Part shown: positions 1 to 5,108 of the stretch, one piece after another
Layout of the letters: every line of letters begins with the position of its first letter
How positions within the stretch are numbered: position 1 is the stretch's first letter
Assembly (NCBI GenBank): GCA_025929005.1
Contig: JAICND010000117.1
Span: forward strand, 1-5,659
Direction: 5' to 3'
Source: Acidimicrobiia bacterium
GTDB lineage: Bacteria > Actinomycetota > Acidimicrobiia > Spongiisociales > ZC4RG35
Length of the DNA stretch: 5,659 nucleotides
Translations under genes and position numbers: made by a program
The notes under the pieces: model-generated
The model's input: the letters and a program-made list of their open reading frames with translations, nothing else
The model's database searches: none
Told to the model about the DNA's origin: nothing

Positions 1-606
1 ATCGGTGATGAAGGCGATCCGGTCACTCTGGGGATGCCAGGCGGGCATGCTCTCGTCGAACTCACCGTCGGTGAGACGTCGCGGTTTCTCGAAACCGAGG
101 GGGTCGATCAGCCAGATCTGACGGAAACGATCGTGAAGCCAACCCCGGTTGTCGAACCGGTACGGGAACCGGGTGATTCGCTTCGCCCGCCGACCCCTCT
201 CTTCTTCTGAGAGTTCAGCCAACTCCGGTCTCCAGGTCTTGGCGACGACGCAGATGAACCGGGCATCCGGCGACCAGGCAAGGTATTCGACACCCAATGC
301 GAAGTCCGTAACAACTGTGGCTTCGCCGCCATCCGCGGCCATCACCGCCAGCTGAGCGATCGGCTTTTTCAGATCCGTCGCCCGCAGAAAGGCGAGGCGG
401 TCCCCCTTCGGAGACCACCGTGGTGAGTGATCCACAGGTCCTGCTGTGAAGGGCCGGACGGCGTTGCCGTCGTGAATGTGAATCCGACGTCGGTACCCAT
501 CCTCGTCGAGATCCATCTGGGTCAGGACGTATGCCACCCGGACCAGGTCGGGATGAATCTGTGGGTCGGAGGGAACCTGAAGCAGCGCAAGATCACTCGG
601 TTTCAT
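1..606 (-). CDS. S9 family peptidase (acylaminoacyl-peptidase / prolyl oligopeptidase-like), N-terminal part, runs off the left edge
   Basis: The reverse strand reads without a stop from ATG at 606-604 to the window edge, giving 202 residues. It resembles the N-terminal beta-propeller of cytoplasmic S9 serine peptidases, which gates access to a C-terminal alpha/beta-hydrolase domain. Three PD40/TolB-type blade motifs are visible: SPRWSPKGDRLAFL near residue 61, YLAWSPDARFICVV near 108 and MPAWHPQSDRIAFITD near 187. Between the second and third lies a charged stretch (about 124-160) with RFPYRFDNRGW, a segment typical of S9 acyl-peptidases. No signal peptide is visible, so I infer a cytosolic enzyme that cleaves peptides or acyl-amino acids. 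The catalytic Ser-Asp-His domain would lie outside the window, so activity cannot be judged. A free-standing TolB-like propeller is the alternative. The gene is divergent from the PgpA-like gene, with 49 bp between starts. Confidence 0.85.
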   Translation of the reverse strand, partial: MKPSDLALLQVPSDPQIHPDLVRVAYVLTQMDLDEDGYRRRIHIHDGNAVRPFTAGPVDHSPRWSPKGDRLAFLRATDLKKPIAQLAVMAADGGEATVVTDFALGVEYLAWSPDARFICVVAKTWRPELAELSEEERGRRAKRITRFPYRFDNRGWLHDRFRQIWLIDPLGFEKPRRLTDGEFDESMPAWHPQSDRIAFITD

Positions 607-618
607 GGGGCCATTGTG
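607..618 (-). promoter_or_regulatory. Putative leaderless promoter -10 of the S9 peptidase gene
   Basis: On the minus strand, CACAAT (618 to 613) ends 6 nt before the ATG at 606. This spacing would start transcription at about the A of the start codon. No purine-rich ribosome binding site is present at the usual distance, and no convincing -35 is visible. The assignment rests on the same layout at the other gene starts in the window. Confidence 0.4.
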
Positions 619-640
619 ACCGCCTCGGATGACCGGTGCC

Positions 641-655
641 TACCCTCCGCCGCAG
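641..655 (+). promoter_or_regulatory. Putative leaderless promoter -10 of the PgpA-like gene
   Basis: TACCCT (641-646) fits the TANNNT form of an actinobacterial -10 and ends 9 nt before the ATG at 656. No ribosome binding site is seen. Its position inside the longer reading frame that begins at 629 favours the downstream ATG as the true start. The -35 region is weak. Confidence 0.35.
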
Positions 656-1105
656 ATGGCGCGCGTCATTGCTTCCTTCCTTGGTTCCGGTCTGCTGCTG
701 CGCCGCCTGCGCGGAGAAGACGGGGGGTCAGGCACTATCGCCGGTCTGCTAGCTCTCGGAATCGCCCTCGTGATCCCATCCTGGTGGGGGCGCGTTCTGG
801 CAATGGTCGTCTGCGTTGCGGCAGGTCTTTGGGCGCTTCGATCCTTGGTCCTGGGGAGTGAGGATCCGGCTTGGGTGGTGATTGATGAGGCAGCCGGCAC
901 CTTTCTCGCAACTCTGGGCCTCGGGCTGGCTGGAGCGATCGTCGCCTTTGTCGTCTTCAGGGCAGCCGATATCGCCAAGAAAGTGTTCCCGGGGGTGGCA
1001 CAGGCAGAGAGCGCCGGTGGCCCAATTGGAATCATGGCCGATGACCTGGTCGCCGGGCTTTACGGTCTGGCCGCGGGTTGGCTGGTCGAAACCCTGATTG
1101 GCTAG
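656..1105 (+). CDS. pgpA: Phosphatidylglycerophosphatase A family membrane protein (PgpA-like)
   Basis: PgpA removes phosphate from phosphatidylglycerophosphate in the inner membrane to make phosphatidylglycerol, the cardiolipin precursor. This 149-residue protein has the family signatures in order: a GSGT-AGLLAL segment (25-34) matching the usual PGTWGS region, VIDEAAGTF (75-83), FRAADIAKK (101-109) and GGPIGIMADDLVAG (121-134). Hydrophobic stretches at about 27-41, 44-66, 83-101 and 130-148 fit four membrane segments, and the length is near the family norm of about 150-170. Two motifs are off-pattern. The K-P-x-P after FRxxDI is replaced by KKVFPG, and the GG-x-GIM block carries one extra residue and lacks the preceding Asp-Arg. 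ATG 656 is preferred because homology begins there and a -10-like hexamer lies just upstream; the in-frame ATG at 629 would add nine residues (MTGAYPPPQ) without similarity. A divergent relative with altered substrate is possible. It is convergent with serA. Confidence 0.75.
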   Translation: MARVIASFLGSGLLLRRLRGEDGGSGTIAGLLALGIALVIPSWWGRVLAMVVCVAAGLWALRSLVLGSEDPAWVVIDEAAGTFLATLGLGLAGAIVAFVVFRAADIAKKVFPGVAQAESAGGPIGIMADDLVAGLYGLAAGWLVETLIG

Positions 1106-1119
1106 CCCTCATTCGAACC
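1084..1119. terminator. Weak dyad at the pgpA/serA convergent junction, possible shared terminator
   Basis: GGTCGAA (1084-1090) pairs with TTCGAACC (1112-1119) with one bulged base, and the loop holds the perfect palindrome GGCTAGCC (1100-1107). Both stop codons fall inside, 3 bp apart. There is no T-tract on either strand, so this is not a classical intrinsic terminator. I list it only because termination must occur in or near this region. Confidence 0.15.
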
Positions 1120-2755
1120 GGAGCCGACCTTGCACATGGCTCGTTGGCCCGGTGACCACGCTGCCGACCTCCACATAGCGGGCCTCAACGATCCCCGGTA
1201 GCTGCTTCATCTGGCTGACCTGTGCTTCGGTCATCGGCTGATCGAGATTGAGACCCATCATCGCCCGGTCGTGGGTTTCACGGGTTCTTCCCACCACCAT
1301 ATTGGCGATGTTGATGGACTCATCCCCCAGGTAAGTGCCCACCCGTCCGATGACCCCGGGAACATCGGTATTCGAGAGGATCAGCATGTGGCGGGAAATC
1401 GGCAGCTCGAGGTCATGACCGAGGATCTCAACCAAGACCGGGCCCTTGCGAGAAACGGTGGCAGCGACCGAGACATCAATCCCTCCGACCAAGCCCGACA
1501 CCGTCAGCACCGACACGTAGTCGGGGCTCTCTTCAGACTGCTCGAGCACGAGTTCGATCCCTTTCGCCTCCGCTAGAGCCTGGACGTTGACATAGGACAC
1601 AGGATCGGTGGACACAGCCTGCAGCCAGCCTTTGAGAACGGCCAGTCCCAAAGGCTTGGCCTCACCCTCGGCGATGCGCCCGCGGGCCTCGACCAGAATC
1701 TCGTCGGGAGCCCCACCGGCGAGCCCGATAAACACCCGGCCCAGTTGTTCGGCTACTGGAAGGAATTGCTGGACCTCGTCGGAGACCTCGCCGCCGAGGT
1801 CGACATTCACTGCGGACGCAACGAGCTCACCCCTTAGAGCCGCCACCACCGCTTCTGCGACCTGGACGCCGGCCTTGTCCTGGGCCTCGATGGTCGATGC
1901 CCCGAGATGAGGGGTAACCACCACCGCCGGCAACTCGAACAACGGGCTGTCGCTGAGTGGCTCCGACGCAAAGACGTCAAGCGCGGCGCCAGCCACCTGA
2001 CCCGATCGCACCGCCTCTGCCAAAGCCAACTCGTCAATGATTCCGCCTCGCGAGGTGTTGACGATTCTGACCCCGGGTTTACAGCGCGCCAGGGTGTCCT
2101 TCCCGAAAAGGCCCTCGGTGTCGGGAGTCATGGGTAGGTGGATCGAGATGAAGTCCGAGGACTCAAGGAGACTGTCCAGGTCGACCATTTCGACTCCCAT
2201 GCGCCGGGCCCGCTCGGGTCCCACGAACGGGTCATGGGCAAGTACTCGCATGTCAAATGCTGTTGCTCTGTGGGCGACCAGCGAGCCAATCCGACCGAGT
2301 CCGACCACCCCGAGGGTCTTTCCGCTTAGCTCGACTCCCGTGAAGCTCTTGCGGTCCCAGGCGCCCTGGCGGGTCGTTGCATTGGCCTGGGGAACGTGAC
2401 GTGCAAGTGAGAGGATGAGTGCGAAGGCGTGTTCGGCGGCGCTGACCGTGTTGGCGAGCGGGGCGTTGACCACCAGCACTCCCCTGCGGGTCGCGGCCGC
2501 CACGTCGATGTTGTCGACCCCGACCCCTGCCCGACCGATCACGCGCAGGCTTGGTCCCATCGAGATCAGCTCGTCGTCGACCCGTGTTGCCGACCTGACG
2601 ACCAGTCCGGCTGCGTCGCTGAGGGCGCTGGCGAGTTGGCTCCGGCTCGATCCGCTCAGGTCGACCACGTCACAATCCACTGAAAGCGAAGCGATGCCCG
2701 CGGCGGCCATCGGCTCCGCCAACACAACCTTGGGTCTCGTGCGTGTCTCCGCCAT
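1109..2755 (-). CDS. serA: D-3-phosphoglycerate dehydrogenase with C-terminal ACT domain
   Basis: SerA oxidises 3-phosphoglycerate to 3-phosphohydroxypyruvate with NAD+, the committed step of L-serine synthesis in the cytosol. The 548-residue protein has the long (type I) layout, close to the roughly 530 residues of the mycobacterial enzyme. It has a split substrate domain, the Rossmann motif GLGRIG (152-157) and the catalytic set R236 (NTSRGG), E265 (FASEPL) and H283 (TPHLGAS). An intervening domain follows at about 320-450, then an ACT domain at about 456-530 with NTDVPGVIG and INIANM. In this family the ACT domain binds serine, so feedback inhibition is expected (family knowledge, not seen here). 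About 17 residues follow the ACT domain. ATG at 2755-2753 is chosen because MAETRTRPKVVLAE fits the family start. An upstream in-frame ATG at 2806 would add 17 unrelated residues and would cover the promoter-like elements. No serB or serC lies alongside. It is divergent from the stress-protein gene. Confidence 0.97.
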   Translation of the reverse strand: MAETRTRPKVVLAEPMAAAGIASLSVDCDVVDLSGSSRSQLASALSDAAGLVVRSATRVDDELISMGPSLRVIGRAGVGVDNIDVAAATRRGVLVVNAPLANTVSAAEHAFALILSLARHVPQANATTRQGAWDRKSFTGVELSGKTLGVVGLGRIGSLVAHRATAFDMRVLAHDPFVGPERARRMGVEMVDLDSLLESSDFISIHLPMTPDTEGLFGKDTLARCKPGVRIVNTSRGGIIDELALAEAVRSGQVAGAALDVFASEPLSDSPLFELPAVVVTPHLGASTIEAQDKAGVQVAEAVVAALRGELVASAVNVDLGGEVSDEVQQFLPVAEQLGRVFIGLAGGAPDEILVEARGRIAEGEAKPLGLAVLKGWLQAVSTDPVSYVNVQALAEAKGIELVLEQSEESPDYVSVLTVSGLVGGIDVSVAATVSRKGPVLVEILGHDLELPISRHMLILSNTDVPGVIGRVGTYLGDESINIANMVVGRTRETHDRAMMGLNLDQPMTEAQVSQMKQLPGIVEARYVEVGSVVTGPTSHVQGRLRFE

Positions 2756-2791
2756 ATGGAGAATTGTCGCCGGTTGTGAACGGTCCAACAA
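2756..2791 (-). promoter_or_regulatory. Putative leaderless sigma-70-type promoter of serA
   Basis: On the minus strand, TTGTTG (2791 to 2786) and GACAAT (2768 to 2763) are separated by 17 bp, the ideal spacing for a housekeeping promoter. The -10 ends 7 nt before the ATG at 2755, so the transcript would begin at or next to the start codon. No ribosome binding site is visible. This is one of the better-formed promoters in the window. Confidence 0.5.
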
Positions 2792-2809
2792 GATGAGGCT
2801 GTTCAACCG
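2771..2809. repeat. Inverted repeat in the serA/stress-protein divergent region, possible operator
   Basis: CGGTTG (2771-2776) and CAACCG (2804-2809) form a perfect 6-bp inverted repeat separated by 27 bp. The first arm lies in the spacer of the putative serA promoter, and the second sits where the -35 of the stress-protein gene would fall. It could be a pair of half-sites for a regulator of both genes, but an inverted repeat this short can arise by chance. Confidence 0.2.
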
Positions 2810-2823
2810 CCGATTGTCGGCCC

Positions 2824-2835
2824 TAGGCTCCCGGT
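2824..2835 (+). promoter_or_regulatory. Putative leaderless promoter -10 of the stress-protein/thioesterase unit
   Basis: TAGGCT (2824-2829, TANNNT form) ends 6 nt before the ATG at 2836, with no ribosome binding site. The -35 region at about 2800-2806 is poor, which may mean an activated promoter or another sigma factor. Confidence 0.4.
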
Positions 2836-3276
2836 ATGGACTGGACCCCTTCGGTCATCATCGCCGCTGTTGACGGTTCCGAACAGAGCGACCGAGCAGC
2901 CGCCCTGGCTGCTTCGCTCGCCCGCACACATGACGCCCGCCTGATCCTGGTCACGGTGGTGCGGCCCCCCGAGGGGTGGTGGGGGGTAACCGGTGAGCCA
3001 CCCACTCCGGCTGCCCTGTCGGAGGCTCTAATCACAGGCCAGAAACGGATCCTTTCCGAGGTTGAGAAGAACATCGACCTCCACGATGTCGAATACACAA
3101 CGATTGAGGAGTTGGGTGATCCCACGTCCGCCATCCTCGCTTTGTCCGAACGCGAACGAGCTGACCTCCTGATCGTTGGCCGCAGAGGAGCCGGGGTTGT
3201 CGAGAGGATGGTGATCGGGTCGGTGGCCGACCGGCTCGCCCATCACGCCCGCTGCCCGCTTCTGATCGTTCCGTGA
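2836..3276 (+). CDS. Universal stress protein, UspA family, ATP-binding type
   Basis: This is a single-domain cytosolic Usp of 146 residues, the usual length for one domain. The N-terminal strand carries AVDGS (11-15), with the conserved Asp at 13. The C-terminal half carries ADLLIVGRRGAG, and the nucleotide motif G-x2-G-x9-G-S is complete (G115, G118, G128, S129), followed by the typical ending ARCPLLIVP. Such proteins usually dimerise and bind ATP, and they are induced by starvation or low oxygen in actinobacteria. The client process here is unknown. A Pro/Gly/Trp-rich loop (RPPEGWWGVTGEPP, 43-56) follows the second strand and is encoded by an unusual C-run/G-run stretch. It is the first gene of a two-gene unit: its TGA overlaps the GTG start of the thioesterase. 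The start follows a -10-like element directly and matches where family similarity begins. Confidence 0.92.
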   Translation: MDWTPSVIIAAVDGSEQSDRAAALAASLARTHDARLILVTVVRPPEGWWGVTGEPPTPAALSEALITGQKRILSEVEKNIDLHDVEYTTIEELGDPTSAILALSERERADLLIVGRRGAGVVERMVIGSVADRLAHHARCPLLIVP

Positions 3277-4064
3277 CCTTCGCCTTTGAGGAGGACACTG
3301 CCGTCCATCCGCAACAGAACGGCGTTTATTCGGCAGCGGTATCAGATCGCTGGTCGATCGGTGGTCGTCCAAACGGGGGGTATCTCATGGGCTTGGCACT
3401 GACTGCGCTTCTCGAAGAGTCGCCGCATCCTCATCCGCTGTCGACTACCGGCCACTTTCTGTCACCAGCCGATCCAGGTCCGGCAACGATCGAGGTCACG
3501 ATGCTTAAGAAGGGTCGCAGTGTTACCACTGCCCAGGCCGTCATGAGTCAGGACGGCCGCCAGCGTCTCGTCCTGCTGGCAAGTCTCGGCGATCTCGACG
3601 AACAGCGGGGCCCCACTCGCAGCATGTCGGCGCCTCCGATCCTGCCCGACGATCTGGTTTCGTCGGCAGGCCGTCCCGCTGCCCACCCCATCATCGAGAG
3701 ATTCGAGCTGCTCATGCCGGTGGCGCAGTCGCAGATAGCGGCAGGGGTCTTCGATCCCGAGCAATCCACAGCTGAATTCAGCGGCAAGATCCGATTCTCG
3801 GATGGCATGACCCCCACAATTGCGTCGCTGCCGCTGATGGTCGACGCCTTTCCCCCGGCAGTGTTCAACCTGGGGCTGATCGGTTGGACTCCGACTATCG
3901 AATTGACCGTCCACATGCGAGGACGACCCCAGGGTGTCTGGCAGATTCTGAATGTCACCACTCGGCAGCTGATTGACGGGTTGCTAGAGGAAGACGCAGA
4001 GCTGTGGAATGAAGACGGCACCCTTGTGGCCCAATCACGCCAAATGGCAAGGGTCCTGGTGTAG
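3273..4064 (+). CDS. Acyl-CoA thioesterase-like protein, double hotdog (TesB-like / 4HBT_3 family)
   Basis: This is a 263-residue protein with two hotdog halves, the layout of TesB-like enzymes that hydrolyse acyl-CoA to free acid and CoA in the cytosol. The first half (about 15-105) has NGGYLMGLALTAL (34-46), on the hotdog helix, followed by FLSPADPGPATIEV and GRSVTTAQAVMSQDGR (81-96). The second half (about 168-263) has FPPAVFNLG (193-201), WTPTIELTVHMRG (205-217) and a final RQLIDGLLEEDAELW stretch with an LVAQSRQMARV strand. Substrate chain length cannot be read from the sequence. Translation probably starts at GTG 3273-3275, overlapping the upstream TGA by 4 bp (GTGA). With no ribosome binding site before it, reinitiation by ribosomes leaving the stress-protein gene is likely. 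It ends 5 bp from the convergent LLM gene. Confidence 0.85.
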   Translation: MTFAFEEDTAVHPQQNGVYSAAVSDRWSIGGRPNGGYLMGLALTALLEESPHPHPLSTTGHFLSPADPGPATIEVTMLKKGRSVTTAQAVMSQDGRQRLVLLASLGDLDEQRGPTRSMSAPPILPDDLVSSAGRPAAHPIIERFELLMPVAQSQIAAGVFDPEQSTAEFSGKIRFSDGMTPTIASLPLMVDAFPPAVFNLGLIGWTPTIELTVHMRGRPQGVWQILNVTTRQLIDGLLEEDAELWNEDGTLVAQSRQMARVLV

Positions 4065-4074
4065 CCGACCTACA
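4060..4074. terminator. Small dyad spanning both stop codons at the thioesterase/LLM convergent junction
   Basis: TGTAG (4060-4064) and CTACA (4070-4074) form a perfect 5-bp stem around a 5-nt loop, CCGAC. The TAG stops of both convergent genes sit within the two arms. The stem is short and no T-run follows on either strand, so termination activity is speculative. Confidence 0.15.
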
Positions 4075-5053
4075 GCTGCGGCAGGACCTCGCGGGCGAAC
4101 CGCTCTAGGCCGGAACGGTCGTATGCCGATTCCTGGAAGTAGCAGATCATGTAGTCGAGCCCGGCATCGACCCAAGGCTTCAACTTCCCGATCAGTTGCT
4201 CTGGAGTACCTGCCATCATCTCGAAGTTACGACCAGAGCGTGATGCCTTATCGTCCCCGACCAGGGGTCGAAAGTGATCGACGATCCAAGCCAGCCGGTC
4301 TCTTACTGCCGCCTCGTCGGCCTCGCACACGACGTTGAAATTGGCCGATCGGACGATCTCGTCGAAGTTTCTCCCAACCTCGCGGCAGTGACCGGCGAGA
4401 ATTTCCGACTTGCTGGCAAACTCCTCGGCCGAAGCACCGCCGAAGTTGGTGTAGGCCGCATGTTGGGCCGCGATCCGTAGCGTCAGCTGCTCTCCGCCAC
4501 CGGCGATCCACAGAGGTATGTGCGGCTCCTGGACGGGTTTCGGCTGACAGATCGCTCCCTGAAGTTGGTAGTGCTTGCCATCGAAATGCACTTCGTCCTC
4601 GGTCCACATCCGCTTCATGATCTCGACGCCTTCGGCCAGCTCCCCGAGGCGGACCGCCGGCCGGGGAAACTCGTAACCGTGAGCGAGGTACTCGTTCTCG
4701 AACCATCCTCCTCCAATACCCATCTCGACCCTCCCGCCGGAGATCACGTCGATTGAAGCGGCCACCTTGGCCAGGTACGACGGCATCCGATACGAGTTGC
4801 AGGTGCACATCTGCCCAAGGCGAAGGCCTTCGGTGGCCACGGCGAGGGCGCCCATCAACGTCCATGCCTCGTAGGTGACCTCTTGAATTGCGGCCGGCAC
4901 CGTGTGGAAGTGGTCGTAGACCCACACCGACTCGAAGCCGAATCGGCGGGCGTCATGAGCGGCTTCGGTGATGGTCGGCCAGTGCTGTTCCAAAGGAATG
5001 CCCACCAGATCGAGTCGCCACCCCTGCGGAACGAAGACGCCTGCTCTCATCAT
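4070..5053 (-). CDS. LLM-class F420-dependent oxidoreductase, Rv1855c-like family
   Basis: This is a luciferase-like TIM-barrel protein of 327 residues, full length for the family, expected to use reduced or oxidised coenzyme F420 in the cytosol. Diagnostic segments include FGFESVWVYDHF (38-49), the GQMCTCNSYRMPSYLAK block (80-96), SGGRVEMGIGGGW (105-117), PLWIAGGGEQ (180-189) near the cofactor-phosphate region, and AGTPEQL (281-287). The TCNSYR segment and overall form resemble the subfamily typified by M. tuberculosis Rv1855c, whose substrate I do not know. The start is set at ATG 5053-5051, the first of two consecutive Met codons, because similarity begins there and a promoter-like TACGAT lies 6 nt upstream. 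The in-frame ATG at 5137 would add 28 unrelated residues and overlap the divergent gene. An F420-synthesis gene is divergent from it across 55 bp, which supports F420 rather than FMN as the cofactor. Confidence 0.92.
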   Translation of the reverse strand: MMRAGVFVPQGWRLDLVGIPLEQHWPTITEAAHDARRFGFESVWVYDHFHTVPAAIQEVTYEAWTLMGALAVATEGLRLGQMCTCNSYRMPSYLAKVAASIDVISGGRVEMGIGGGWFENEYLAHGYEFPRPAVRLGELAEGVEIMKRMWTEDEVHFDGKHYQLQGAICQPKPVQEPHIPLWIAGGGEQLTLRIAAQHAAYTNFGGASAEEFASKSEILAGHCREVGRNFDEIVRSANFNVVCEADEAAVRDRLAWIVDHFRPLVGDDKASRSGRNFEMMAGTPEQLIGKLKPWVDAGLDYMICYFQESAYDRSGLERFAREVLPQL

Positions 5054-5087
5054 CGACTGATCGTAGAGGAATGTTGAAAAGTGACAC
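5054..5087 (-). promoter_or_regulatory. Putative leaderless promoter of the F420-dependent oxidoreductase gene
   Basis: On the minus strand, GTGTCA (5087 to 5082) and TACGAT (5065 to 5060) are spaced by 16 bp. The -10 ends 6 nt before the ATG at 5053, with no ribosome binding site. This promoter overlaps the opposing cofC promoter, so the two may compete for RNA polymerase or be controlled together. Confidence 0.5.
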
Positions 5088-5108
5088 CTGGCCTGCCACC
5101 TTTGCCGT
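5074..5108 (+). promoter_or_regulatory. Putative leaderless promoter of cofC
   Basis: TTGAAA (5074-5079, five of six -35 consensus bases) and CACCTT (5097-5102) are separated by 17 bp. The hexamer ends 6 nt before GTG 5109. The layout matches the other starts in the window, and it supports GTG 5109 over the in-frame ATG at 5118. Confidence 0.45.

Noticed and set aside
629..655. The ATG at 629 as the pgpA start
   Set aside because: It adds MTGAYPPPQ without similarity, has no ribosome binding site or -10 at a useful distance, and would put the TACCCT element inside the gene. It is not fully excluded.
427..861. A 144-codon plus-strand open frame across the S9 peptidase and pgpA starts
   Set aside because: It crosses a divergent promoter region and two well-supported genes in other frames, and its C-terminal half is Arg-rich shadow sequence.
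2753..2806. An upstream ATG (2806-2804) extending serA by 17 residues
   Set aside because: The extra residues (MNSLILLDRSQPATILH) do not resemble family N-termini, and this start would place the TTGTTG-17-GACAAT promoter inside the gene.
2415..2873. A 152-codon plus-strand open frame antisense to serA
   Set aside because: It is Ser/Ala/Thr/Arg-rich without recognisable motifs and overlaps both serA and the stress-protein gene. The serA catalytic residues lie on the other strand.
4248..4925. A 225-codon open frame on the minus strand, overlapping the LLM oxidoreductase in another frame
   Set aside because: Its translation is Arg/Gly-rich low-complexity sequence typical of a shadow frame in GC-rich DNA. 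The LLM frame has clear family motifs along the same stretch.
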